DNA of 64,000 nt from Hysterangium stoloniferum (lineage: Eukaryota; Basidiomycota; Agaricomycetes; Hysterangiales; Hysterangiaceae), in the NCBI GenBank assembly GCA_015178975.1, contig WHVD01000087.1:294655-358654 (forward strand). Direction: 5' to 3'. The first letter of the stretch is position 1. Each line of letters starts with the position of its first letter. The notes under the pieces were generated by a model, which had not been told where the DNA came from, ran no database searches, and saw only the letters and a program-made list of their open reading frames with translations. Shown in pieces: positions 10,085 through 21,235 of this stretch. Position numbers and translations under genes: made by a program.

Positions 10085-11832
10085 CCCTTGGCATCAAAAC
10101 AGCTGCAATCCTTCTAGGCATACTCTCTATCAAATTCTGACAGATAAAAGCAGGAATCCTGACCCATTCCATCTGGACCCTTACCCATAACTTGTTACGG
10201 CTGTGTCGCAACCCTATCGGTCCCCGAGGTTATCACCACCTATCGACGATTTGAAGTTACTGTTCAAGTCACCACATCAGAAACCATCGGCCTCCCGAAG
10301 CTGATGTATGCTTTCGCAGTGATCAAACCCCATTTATGCCCACGTCAAAACATACTTGAACTATCTGGTTAAACTCTGATACATCCCCTTTATTATGATG
10401 ATCCGCTCTATCCTATGTGTCACATATGTCTATATATATTTGTAACCCTTGAACTATTTCCTTTTACCATAATTCTGCTCTCGGTTATCATCGGCCTCTG
10501 AACTAATCATAAACTTCCCGTTCCTAGTCAAGTTTATTTGTCAATACCATGTTCCACTCTTCTCTTAGTTAGTATTTCCTAGACACCTGTTACTTGTATA
10601 TGAACCCACTGTAGTTGTAGTTACCAGGCAATCAGAATATCGACTCAGAATACCCTCTTATGCCTCCAGAAGTCTCATACTAAAAATCCCACCTTCCACC
10701 TTCACGTGCGCTCACCCCCCTTCAGTCCCCGACCCCTTGGCCTGACACTCAACTCATCCCTCAGTTCCAATCGGTAGTTTTCACTGAGAGGTATTCGTTG
10801 GGACTAGTCTTTGTCCACCCGAAATTTAAAAACACCTGACAGACAACTGCGAGGGTGCAGCACATAAGCTGAAGGCAAGTCCTTCCGATCGGTCCCCATC
10901 GGTCCACCAACATTAGTCAGTTTCCAGTTCTTAACAGTACTCCTGAATACTCCTAGGCTCCACTTCATACTCTAGTAGCCTCTTCTTGAGGTAATGCCAC
11001 AGGTGTTCAATTGGATTAAGATCAGCAGATTGAGGGGGCCATATCATTCATGACATCAAAATCACTGCCATTAAGCCAATTGGTGGCCTTCTTGCTCTTG
11101 TGTTTGGGATCATTGTCTTGCTGAAAGACAATATCCCTAGTCTTCTTCTTGTAATGCTGAGAGATCCTTGAGGTTCATCCTCCAAAATGCTAACATAAAG
11201 TTCAGTATCCATCCTCCCATCAATCTTGGTAGCATATCCTGGTCCTTCCCAGAACATACAACCTCACAACATCAGATTCCCCCCTCCAAACTTGACCGTG
11301 CCCTCAACCAGCCTATCACTGAGCCCCTCTCCTGCTTTTTTCCACACCCACTTCCTCCCATATGACCCCAAATGATTGATTTTAGTCTCATCTGACCAAA
11401 CAACCCTCTTCCAGTCCTCCAGAGACCAGTTCTTGTGTGCCAATGCAAAGTCCAGCCTCTCCCATCTATGCCTTTTTGTGAGTTTAGGCCTTTTCCTCTT
11501 CACCACAGCCTTCATTCCAGCTTTCTCGAGTTCCCTATGAATTTTTCTTGCAGAGATAGACTCCCCTTTATATCTTGTTGGACTTTAGAGGCCTGAGTGG
11601 CATGGTCAATCTTCTGGGAAGTGATTTGTTGGATGATGTAATGGGTATCAGAGGGGGAATGTTTGTGTGGATAACCTCCAGCTGCTTTGGAGAGGGAGGA
11701 AGAATGTTTAGAGTGAATTCTGGATATAGCAGAGACAGAACAACCAGTGGTAGCAGCTACTTTATGTGCAGACTTGCCCTTGTCAAGTAGAGTAAGAAAT
11801 GATCAAGTTGAGCAGGAGTGAGAGCTCTCATG
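10085..11832 (-). pseudogene. Tc1/mariner DD34E-type transposase, interrupted
   Basis: The start MRALTPAQ-like is near 11832. It has helix-turn-helix DNA-binding motifs, then RHRWERLDFALAHKNWSLED and VVWSDETKINHLGS (first Asp, about 11380-11440), followed by frame-shifted blocks of the second Asp and of WPPQSADLNPIEHLW (about 11000-11045). The C-terminus is separated by the solo LTR at 10193-10936 and resumes at about 10085-10190 (PRRIAAVLMP-like end). Frameshifts and the insertion make it inactive. The sister at 62960-63972 lacks the LTR. Confidence 0.85.
10193..10936 (+). repeat. Solo LTR, family 1 (inserted in Tc1 copy 1)
   Basis: Begins TGTTACGGCTGTGTCGCAACC and ends CAGTTCTTAACA. The same sequence occurs at 15587-16330 (reverse), 38863-39585 and 51733-52452. 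The empty site is visible in Tc1 copy 2 near 63070 (CCCATAACTCCTGAATAC). Flanking pentamers TAACT/GTACT match at only three of five positions, so the target duplication has decayed. Confidence 0.85.
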
Positions 11833-12183
11833 ATGTAAACTGATGGGTTGTTGGGATGCTATCACTTGGAGAAGTGAACAGTTGTATATATACACAATTT
11901 GAACAGGTCATATGATTTTATTTGCATTTATTTGTGGATAATCAATAAGGTTATGTGCTAATCATGTGACAGGGACAAAACTGTTCCAATGAGATTGCAT
12001 TAGTATGTGATTTATAGTTTGATGACAAATAATGCTTATGTCATAGAATTCTTAGGGTATATAGCCAACATATATGACTACCTAAATTAAAAAATTCAGG
12101 TCAGTTGGTCAATACCCATTGAGTTATTCAACATTCTTTGACATATAAAAAATCATTGGAATGGTTTTGTCCCCCACTGTATT

Positions 12184-12330
12184 AGTTCCATTGTTGTCTA
12201 CATCCCAGTGTTGTCCACATCCCAATATTGTCCAAATCCCAATGTTGTCCATATCCCATTGTTGTCCACATCCCATTATTGTCCACATCTTATTATTGTC
12301 CACATCCCATTGTTGCTCACATCTCATTGT
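12184..12330 (+). repeat. 17-bp minisatellite (TTGTCCACATCCCAT units)
   Basis: About eight imperfect units of TGTTGTCCACATCCCAT. A short reverse-complement relative, with the same neighbouring sequence (ACTAGTAT, GTGGGTGCAGA), occurs at about 41985-42115. The array therefore travels inside a dispersed repeat. Confidence 0.85.
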
Positions 12331-12429
12331 TCTCCACTAGTATGTATATATTATGTACAAATGGATTTCAATACAGTAGTAGCTTCATTCCCCATCACTC
12401 ATACTAGTGTCTATCTGCACCCACAGCAT

Positions 12430-12628
12430 ATACTAATTTTACCAAGTATCAGAATATTTCCAGGGTACAAGAAGGATTTGGCTTCTGCCTATGTACTGCA
12501 CCCTCATACATACTGTACATTTAGGTGTCCCTATTTCAAGCCAACAGATCATTATATAAAAGGTATAGATACCTGAGTTCTGAGAAGTTCCAGATATTGA
12601 GTATACAGAAAGAATAAAGTGTCAAAAA
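12430..12628 (-). repeat. LTR fragment, family 3, reverse orientation
   Basis: Contains GGATTTGGCTTCTGCCTATG followed by GCACCCTCATACAT and AGGTGTCCCTATTTCAAGC. This parallels the reverse complement of the LTR at 47916-48972 around its conserved core (48747-48778). Both ends are degraded. Confidence 0.55.
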
Positions 12629-14657
12629 GCTTTCAATCTTTTAAAAAATTCTTTTTCTTCAGCTCCTATTCTGTCGCATTGGAAACTGGACTTCCCGCTC
12701 ATTGTTGAAATGGATGCCTCAGATTATGCACTTAAAGCCATTCTGTCTATCCAGGACTCTGATGGAGAAGTCCATCCCATGGCTTTTCTATCCCAGATTT
12801 TTACCGGAGCAGAGCTCAACTACGATGTTCATGATAAGGAACTCCTGGCAATTTTCTCAGCTTTCAAAGCATGGCGACACTATTTGGAGGGCTCGGGAAC
12901 TCCAATTGACATTGTAACAGATCACAAAAACCTGGAATACTTTTCTACCACAAACCATTTGACCCACCGGCAGGCCTGCTGGTCTGAATATCTATCTGCC
13001 TTGAACATGATTATCCATTTTTGACCTGGCCATCTCGGCGGCAAATCCGACACTTTAACTAGACAATGGGATGTCTATCCTAAAGAGGGGAGCAACGAGT
13101 ATGCCACGGTAAACCCGCACAACCTGAAACCTATTTTCACGAATCAACAACTTACCACATCAGTCTGCGCAACTTTCCTCATCAATCCCATTGTCCGTGG
13201 AATTATCATTATGGATATTGAGAAGTTACATCAAGATATTCTATCGGCATTTCCACTAGACCTGATTACTAAAGCTCACCTTGACAATCCCGTGGACCCC
13301 AATCAACCTCGGTGGTCTCTTGATCAGCATGGTTTCATTAGACTTGACGATCAGATCTATGTACCAGACTCCGCTGCCCTCCACCTCAGGATCCTTCAAT
13401 ACAAACATGATCATCCACTCCCAGGACATTTTGGGTACAACAAACCTCTATCATTAATAAGAAGAGAATATACTTGGCCCAGACTCCATAGATTCATTAA
13501 CCACTATTGTAAATCTTGCACTACTTGTCCCCACTTGAAATCTCAGTGACACGGAACACCCGTGGAATTCTATCTCCATGGATTTCATTCAACATCTACT
13601 GGACTCTGAAGGCTTTTCTGCCATTCTAGTTGTTGTTGACATATTCTCAAAACAAGGTATATTCATCCCTACATATGACACAATTACGTCCATGCAGTTA
13701 GCAGAACTTTTTATTATCCATGTATTTTCCAAGCATGGAGTTCCATCCCACATAACTTCCGATTGAGGATCAGAGTTTATATCTCACTTCTTTAGATCCC
13801 TTGGGAAATCCTTGGACATGGAATTACATTTCACATCTGGACATCATCCAGAAGGCAATGGACAAACCAAACATGTCAACCAGACATTGGAACAATATCT
13901 CCGTGTATATTGCAATTATCAACAGGACAATTGGAAATCCTTGTTACCACTTGCAGAATTTGCTTACAACAATGCACCCTCAGCCACTACTGGTGTTTCC
14001 CCATTCTTTGCAAACAAAGGATATAATCCAAATATTACAGTACATCCAGAATGAAATGTCACCTCTGCTCACACTCAAGAGTTCACCACGGACCTCCACA
14101 AGCTCCACAAGAAACTCTGGACTGCAATAAAGTCCGCCCAAGAGCAATATCAACATTCAGTGGACAAACACCAGATCCCACCACCCAACTTCAAAATTGG
14201 TGACTGTGTTTTTGTCAAAGCCCAATTCTTCTGGACTACCCATCCATCAAAAAAGCTTGCTGAAAAATATTCAGGTCCTTTTGAAATTATCGCACAAGTA
14301 GGTTCAGTTTCTTGGACCCTACGGCTTCCGGAGAGCATGCGCACAGTACACCCAGTATTTCATGTTTCTATGCTAGAACCTTGTACTGCTAACACTATCC
14401 TGGATCGTGTGCAATCTCCACCTCTTCGGTCATTATTGACGGAGAACCTGAGTTTGAAATCTTGCAAATTTTAGATTTGAAAATTGACAAGCGTCGACAC
14501 ACTTGTAAACTGCTTTACTTGGTCAAGTGGGCGGGTTATGAGGGCACCAATGAAGAAACTTCATGGATTTTGGCCATGGAACTCAGTAATGCCATGGAAA
14601 TCGTTACTGACTTTCATACAGCTTACCCACTCAAACCTGGACCACTATCTTCTCTCT
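12629..14657 (+). pseudogene. Ty3/gypsy chromovirus Pol 3' half, copy 1 (RNase H, integrase, chromodomain)
   Basis: Starts abruptly inside the RT connection (SAPILSHWKLDFP). Then come RNase H (EMDASDYAL, TDHKNLEYF, about 12700-13020), the integrase zinc-binding region ending CKSCTTC (about 13390-13545), a small deletion, the integrase core (MDFIQHLLD, about 13578; HFTSGHHPEGNGQ with the catalytic Glu, about 13826), and a Tf1-like C-terminus. The last part is a chromodomain (LLYLVKWAGYEGTNEETSW, about 14510-14570). Breaks include a TGA at 13764-13766, where copy 2 has CGA at 15379-15381, a stop after LNMIIHF (13022), and several frameshifts. Chromodomains of this class target integration to heterochromatin. 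Confidence 0.9.
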
Positions 14658-14851
14658 GACCGCACCCCATGGACCCCGTGTTACATTTGGACTCATTTTC
14701 ATTATTCCCTGTCACCCTATGTCTCTCTTTGCTTTTACAGGTTCTGACATGTTTTCAAGTCCCTAAGCGGATTTTCCACGGACTTTGATCCTTATGTTTT
14801 TCACGCTTTACTTTTATGCTCAAAATTATTATCAAGTTTTATTTTTACTTT

Positions 14852-15172
14852 TCAGTCTACATTTATGGGGCTATCTTTTTTCCCCACCTTGGTTTTCCCC
14901 ACCTCAGCCATCTCCTCGGGTAGCTCCGCTATCTCCACGGGCACCCCTTCCTCATCTGACCCAGCATCCTCAGAACTCCCAGCCTCCGCCTCCTCATATA
15001 CAAAACTGGCATATTCCACTAGGAATTTGTAATGTTCCAAGTGGAGTGCATGGAGATCAATGGCCATCACCACATGCACCTTGTTGCTCTTCTTAAGCAA
15101 CTCGTTCTGGGCTTCTATGCCATCAGCGATCCATCCCAAAACCTCCTCCAGGCCGGAATACCCATCCGACCC
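14852..15172 (-). pseudogene. 3' fragment of the chromovirus antisense gene, copy 1
   Basis: A minus-strand frame encodes GLEEVLGWIADGIEAQNEL, a helical segment, an acidic stretch (EEAEAGSSEDAGSDEEG) and the C-terminus SPINVD. It aligns throughout with the C-terminal exon of the antisense gene at 17227-21884, and the frame is intact. Upstream of about 15172 it is fused to integrase sequence of the next chromovirus copy, so the zinc-cluster exons are missing. It lies convergent to, and about 195 bp beyond, the Pol stop. Confidence 0.75.
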
Positions 15173-17027
15173 ACCTGTGGAATTCTATCTTTATGGATTT
15201 CATTGAACACCTACCAGATTCTGAAGGCTTTTCTGCCATTCTAGTCGTTGTTGACAGATTCTCAAAACAAGGTATATTCATCCCTAATTATGATACAATT
15301 ACATCCATGCAGTTAGCGGAACTTTTCATTATCCACGTATTTTCCAAGCACGGAGTTCCATCCCATGTGACTTCCGATCGAGGATCAGAGTTTGTATCTC
15401 ACTTCTTTAGATCCCTTGGGAAATCCTTGGACATGACATTACATTTCACATCCGGACATCACCTGGAAGGCGACGGACAAAGCGAACGCATCAATCAGAC
15501 ATTGGAACAATTATTGATCTCTGCATATATTGCAATTACCAACATGACAATTGGAAATTCTTGTTACCACTTGCAGAGTTTGCTTATGTTAAGAACTGAA
15601 ACCTGACTAAAGTTGGTTGGCTGACAGGGACCGATCGGAAGGACTTGGCTTCAGCTTATGTGCTGCACCCTCGCAGTTATCCATCGGGTGTCCTTAAATT
15701 TCGGGCGGGCGAAGACTAGTCCCAATGAACACCTCTTGGTGAAAACTACCAATTGGAATCTAGGGATAAGTCGAGTGTCGGGCCAAGGGGTCGGGGACCA
15801 AAAGGGGGCGAGCGCACGTGAAGGTGGATAGTGGAATTCTTAGTATGAGATTACTCTAGACGTAAGAGGGTGTTCTGAGTCAATATTCTGATTGCCTAGT
15901 AACTACAACTACAGCGGGTTCATATACAAGTATCAGATGTCTAGAAAATACTAACTAGGAGAAGGGCGGAAAACGGTATTAACAATAAGCTTGACTAGGA
16001 ACGGGAAGTTTATGATTAGTTCGGAGGCCGTGAGATAACCGAGAGCAGAATTATGGTAAAAGGAAATAGTTCGAGGGTTACAAGTATATATAGACATATG
16101 TGAAACATAGGATAAAATGGATCATCATAATAAAAAGGGATGTATCAAAGTTTAACCAGATAGTACAAGTATATTTTGACATGGGTGTAAACGGAGTTTG
16201 ATCACCACGAAAGCATACATCAGCTTCGGGAGGCCAATGGTTTCTGATGTGGTGACTTGAACAGTAACTTGAATCGTCGATAGGTGGCAATAACCTCGGG
16301 GACCAATAGGGTTGCGACATGGTCGTAACAGCTTACAACAATGCACCTTCAGCCACTACTGGTGTTTCCCCATTCTTTGCAAATAAACGATATAATCCAA
16401 ATATTACAGTACATCCAGAATGAAATCTCACCTCTGCTCACACTCAAGAGTTCACTGCAGACCTCCACGAGCTCCACGAAGAACTCCAGACTGCAATAAT
16501 GTCCGCCCAAGAGCAATATCAACATTCAGCAGACAAACACTGGATCCCACCACCAAACTTCAAGATTGGCGATCGTGTTTTTGTCAAAGCTCAATTCTTC
16601 CGGACTACTCATCCATCAAAAAAGCTTGCTGAAAAATATTTAGGTCCTTTTGAAATTATTGCACAAGTAGGTTCAGTCTCTTGGACTCTATGGCTTCTGG
16701 ATAGCATGTGCACGGTACACCCAGTATTTCATGTTTCTATGTTAGAACCTTGTACTGCTAACACTATCCCAGATCGCGTGCAATCTCCGCCTCCTCCGGT
16801 CATTATTGACAGAGAACCCAAGTTTGAAATCTCGCAAATTTTAGATTCGAAAATTGACAAGCGTCGACACACTTGTAAACTGCTTTACTTGGTCAAGTGG
16901 GCGGGTTACGAGGGCACCAATGAAGAAACCTCATGGATTTTGGCCACAGAACTCGGTAATGCCATGGAAATCGTTACTGACTTTCATATAGCTTACCCAC
17001 TCAAACCTGGACCACTATCGTCTCTCT
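15173..17027 (+). pseudogene. Ty3/gypsy chromovirus Pol 3' end, copy 2 (integrase core, chromodomain)
   Basis: Opens inside the integrase with MDFIEHLPDSEGF (15193). It keeps the second catalytic Asp in TSDRGSEFVSHF (about 15370) and the Glu-region HFTSGHHLEGDGQSERI (about 15445). It is then interrupted by a solo LTR (15587-16330, target duplication GCTTA) and resumes as YNNAPSATTGVSPFFANK. The C-terminal part from 16499 is open to the stop after PGPLSSL at 17027, including the chromodomain (KLLYLVKWAGYEGTNEETSW, about 16875-16935). It belongs to the element that ends in the 3' LTR at 22097. Confidence 0.9.
15587..16330 (-). repeat. Solo LTR, family 1, reverse orientation
   Basis: Plus strand reads TGTTAAGAACTG ... 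GGTCGTAACA, flanked by a perfect GCTTA duplication (15582-15586, 16331-16335). Copy 1 of the chromovirus shows the empty site (GAATTTGCTTACAACAATGC near 13960). Confidence 0.95.
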
Positions 17028-17583
17028 GACCGCACTCCACAGACCCCGTGTTACATTTGGACTCATTTACATTATTCCCTGTCGCCCTATGTCTCTCTTT
17101 GCTTTTACAGGTTCTGACATGTTTTCAAGTCCTTAAGTGGAATTTCCGCGGACTTTGATTTTTATGTTTTTCACACCTTACTTTCATTTTCAAAAAAAAT
17201 TATTATCAAGTTTTATATTACTTTTCTCAGTCTACATTTATGGGACTGTGTTTTTTCCCTGCCTCCTCAGCCACCTCCTCAGGGAGCTCCACTACCTCCG
17301 TGGGCACCTCATCCTCATCTGACCCAGCGTCCTTGGAACTCTTGGCTTGTGGCTCCTCATAGATATAGCCGCCAAACTCCACTAGGAACTTCCAAAATTC
17401 CAAGCGGAGCCCACAGAGCTCATTTGCCACTACAATTTGGACCTTGTTGCTTTTTCTGAGCAACTCGTTTTGGGCCTCTATGCCCTCAGCGATCTGTCCC
17501 AAAACCTTGTCCAACCCAGAAAACCCATCCGACCCGCTAATGTCTCATGCCCTGGACCCTGCGGCCTGCTTGTGAACAAGTGA

Positions 17584-17676
17584 GCACCTCACCTTGAGGT
17601 GTGTGCATTGGTAGCAGCCTGGACCCTGGCCGGACTTTCGATTGCATTCAGTGTTCCGGTCATTACAACTGGAACA
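17584..17676 (-). other. Zn(II)2Cys6-type binuclear cluster motif
   Basis: Minus-strand reading CSSCNDRNTEC, then nine residues, then CYQCTHLKVRC: spacing 2-6-9-2-6 between six cysteines. This fits fungal Zn2Cys6 DNA-binding domains, although the usual basic residues between the second and third Cys are few. Confidence 0.75.
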
Positions 17677-18795
17677 CCGCGGGTCATTCCATGTGGGTAG
17701 GCGGACTGGTGCCACCTTCTTTGCCTTCTGTTGATATGGTTAGTTCTACAGTTATCCCACAGACCCGATGCTTACCTTTTGGGGGCTCTCCAGCTCCCCC
17801 TCGGACTCCAACTCAACTTCTGTCACCTTGCGCTGAAAATGCCAAGTCAAAAAAAATGACAAGTTGAAACATTGGGACTTACCTTGCCCACGACAATCGC
17901 GGCTCTGTCCGCAGCCACCCACGCTTTCTCTGTGGCTGTGATGTATTCAGGGGTTTCTCTTAGATAGCTCAATATATGCTATAGTGTCATAGAGCTTCAA
18001 CAATAAAACAAGCAAATGTCCAGTAATTTAAATACTGATAGATTAATGAGCTGTGATATTAAGCTTAAACAACTCAAATTAATGCTTATTTTGATTATTG
18101 AAAGGTTCAATAGAACAATATATGACTCTTTTAGCAAACAAAAGAACTATTCCTTGAGAATAGGGGCTAGAAGCTGAGTATATGCACAGTAACTTAGTGG
18201 AGACTTGATATAAAGCTTCGGATTCTTGTATGCTTATTTATAACTATTAATAGTTATTTAACAAGGTGTTAAATAATTTATTAATAGAGAAAATAATTTG
18301 TGTTGGATTATTTAAGTGCTTGTACTTGATTAATTCAATAAACTTAGGGCTGGGCCTTGAATGATCTAGTATTGGCAGGGAATTTCAGTAAGGATACTTA
18401 GATACTTATTAGGTTTATTATGTAATTAATAAGCCTAAAGGGTAGCTGTGAGGCTGGGGGAACTTAGATGATTAGCTAAGTCCAAGAGTTGCTGACAAAG
18501 ATTCAAGATTCTGCAAGTGTAGGTGCTTGCAGTTAGTGTATCAGACTAAGACTATTATTGTCCTTAGGATGATTAGATAAGCTTCTGAGCTGTGCAGTAA
18601 AATGTGAGAGATAAGATTGATTTTATTGGAAACTTGGCCCTCCTTATATACATTTTGATAACTAAATGATTAGCTGATTATTTAGTTTATGAGGTCACTA
18701 GTTAGATCATAATGACCTCATATTCTACTTATTATTTACCCTTTATTTATCACATGATTCCCCTCTCTGAGACAAGGGTTCTAACCTCTTGCTTG

Positions 18796-18947
18796 TGTTG
18801 GAATACGAAGTGAGTCTCGTTACAAACGGATAAGGACTACAATACATGTATCGTCCTTATATGTATACGTCTAGTAACTGCTTACTAATATAGGCGTATG
18901 GTCTGTGCTTCTTGCTGCTCGCATATCAGATTCCCCAAAATCCAACA
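18796..18947 (-). repeat. 3' LTR (152 bp) of the copia-type element
   Basis: Differs from 21084-21235 at only about two positions. It is adjacent to the purine tract GAGGGAGTG (minus strand, 18956-18948), a plausible polypurine tract. Confidence 0.9.
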
Positions 18948-21067
18948 CACTCCCTCGAGCACAAGGAGATCACACTAAATCAGAGCACTCCCTTAAACAT
19001 ATCCTTGAGTTCATTTGCCTGAACTCCATGAGATAACCGCAACATCCTCCAAATCTCTCAAGTGCACTCCTTGAACCTCACGTACTCCCATACAGTTGTC
19101 CATCGTTTCGACTCCCAATCTATCCTGGATATTACAGGCGATAATGGCAAGTGGCGATGTTCGACAGCGATCCAGGACAAACTTGTTAAATAGTAAAGTG
19201 GTGATTCAGCCCTTTTCACGGGTGCACAATGATAAACGCGGATTATAAGAGTTGTCGGTGTGCGAATGTATGTAGGCGTGAATGAGTGTTGTAGTATCGA
19301 TGTGATGTGTGATAAATAATAAACAATGTGCAATGTTCAAAGGGGGACAGTCGGTTTCTTGATATGTGGTGGTTCAATTGGACATTTGACACTGGTATGC
19401 TCAGCAGGTTTGACGTTAATGTACTTGGTGGCATTGACATGGTGTTGCACCATCTTCTCGTTGGCCAGTCCTGACATTGTTTCGCCTCTGTAACGTCCAC
19501 AGTGGATCATTGAGATCCTATATGGCCATTGCCATTGCGTTTTTGAACGACGTTGAGATTTCAGGTAAGTTCTTGTCCATTTTGTCCTGGGGCTGATTAT
19601 CTACGTGTAGCAAGGCTGCGACGGCAGCAACATCTCATGGCAAGTTCTTCTGGGCAGTGCTAGGACACTGGTGTCCCTTTTAGCCATGCCTTCATTGCTG
19701 CTGATTGAATACGCAGGTATACGCTAACGGTTTGCGTGCATGATAGCCTCGACCTGATGGTTCCGATTCCAGCGTGTGTGGACTTTCCGAAATCTTTGAG
19801 CAGGTCCATGCAGGTGCATCGACCATCGTGGATGTGGACAGTCGTCCCTGACCATCACGACTCGAGCCCTAGTGCTCGTAATACTCCAACACACCCCCTC
19901 GAGCGTAGAAACTCGAAAATATACGATGCACCCCCTCAAAACTAGCTTGCCATGAATCCCTGAGTTCCGTCTGGATCTCCATTCCATGCAGTGTTGAGGT
20001 GCAAACGATCCCAAATGTGTGTGAGTTTGTGCACTGGTGAAAAAATCGGTCGCCAGTTGTCGTCGTCCTGTGTGGTGTGCCTCAAAGTAAGATTCTTGAT
20101 TTTCTTCTTCCAATTCGTCACCCCATCATCAACATTCCCTTGCCCATCCAACCCAGGTCAGCATTCCCTCCAGTAGGGCTCTTCCATCCCTCTGGCTCAC
20201 GATGAGACTGCAATCGGCCGCTACCTCAGTCATCCACTGGGTGTTCCTATGTGCCATACTTTTGCATCCATCTCTATCGCAGCTGTCGTTGATTATGATA
20301 TTGGCGGTAATTGTGATTGGTGGTGCCTCGAAAAGGTGAGGACTTTCATTGATGCCCGGAACTGCCTGCAGGTCTTTGTACATCGAGTCGTCTCGATTCG
20401 AGGTCTCGTATGTTTGCAGTTCAGCTGTGGTTAACAGGAGCCACCCGTGATGCGTGTGACGTAGACAGCAGTTCCTGGCTGTTGCATATGTGGCAGTCCC
20501 TGCATGTTGTGACGCGAGTCCTAATGCTCGCTATCCCTTGCTATCCCAAATCTAACGCACTCCCTCGAGCATGAGGGACTCGCAGTGACCATTCCCACTC
20601 CCTCAAATGATAAATCCATACCGTCCAATTTTCCCAGTCCAAGTTTTCCTCACTGCAACTTCATCCTGATGCACCGTATCTCTCCAAGACATGATAGTCA
20701 TAGCATTCCCTCTGGTGAAGACAGCTTGTCTTTCCAGCTCACAATCGACCTGTCGGGTTGGCCATCCTCAGGCTCAATGGCTCTGGGATTTTCGGCACCT
20801 CAGTCAGCCAGATCGTCGCAGCGTTATTGGGAGCATGTGCAGGATATTACAGTTTTGAGTGTAAATTCTTGTTATGGTAATGACTGTAGAATTAGTGGTA
20901 GTATGTGAAGAGTGAAGTTCGCACAGTTAATGACAATGCGTGGAATGGCGGTTTGTGCAATGGGATTAAAGGTGGTCTACAACAGCACCTAGCTTTGGTG
21001 AACCGTAGCTAACCGTGATCCGTTTGTGTTTTGTGAAGTTGACATTTCGAATGTGCAGGAGTACGCT

Positions 21068-21083
21068 CCCGGGGCCCATAACC
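21068..21083 (-). other. Primer-binding-site-like sequence for initiator tRNA-Met half
   Basis: Minus strand GGTTATGGGCCCCGGG directly abuts the LTR end CCAACA. GGTTATGGGCCC is complementary to the anticodon stem-loop of initiator tRNA-Met (GGGCCCATAACC), the half-tRNA priming known for Drosophila copia-type elements. Confidence 0.7.
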
Positions 21084-21235
21084 TGTTGGAATACGAAGTG
21101 AGTCTCGTTACACACGGATAAGGACTACAATACATGTATCGTCCTTATATGTATACGTCTAGTAACTGCTTACTAATATAGGCGTATGGTCTGTGCTTCT
21201 TGCTGCTCACATATCAGATTCCCCAAAATCCAACA
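21084..21235 (-). repeat. 5' LTR (152 bp) of the copia-type element
   Basis: Pair of 18796-18947; followed by the primer-binding-like site and flanked by GCTTG. Confidence 0.9.

Larger units (their letters stand above)
9891..12179 (-). mobile_element. Tc1/mariner transposon copy 1, left outer TIR deleted
   Basis: The right terminus CCCCCACTG ends at 12179, followed by TA. The right TIR (about 11975-12179) has the outer site GGAATGGTTTTGTCCCCC and an inner inverted site GGGACAAAACTGTTCC. Compared with the copy at 62711, the first roughly 60 bp of the left TIR are missing and the flank joins directly at about 9890. It contains the transposase pseudogene and a solo LTR. Confidence 0.85.
18796..21235 (-). 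mobile_element. Non-autonomous copia-type LTR element (TRIM/LARD-like)
   Basis: Two nearly identical 152-bp LTRs (18796-18947, 21084-21235), TGTTGG ... CCAACA, with a perfect target duplication GCTTG (18791-18795, 21236-21240). The primer-binding-like site at 21083-21068 sets the orientation as minus. The 2.14-kb interior has no Gag or Pol. Three similar junction motifs CTCCCTCGAGC (near 18955, 19898 and 20565) suggest an internally repeated structure. Near-identical LTRs suggest a fairly recent insertion. Confidence 0.85.

Noticed and set aside
18950..21080. Coding capacity in the copia-type miniature element
   Set aside because: Open frames are short, overlap on both strands and contain no Gag, protease, integrase or RT motif.
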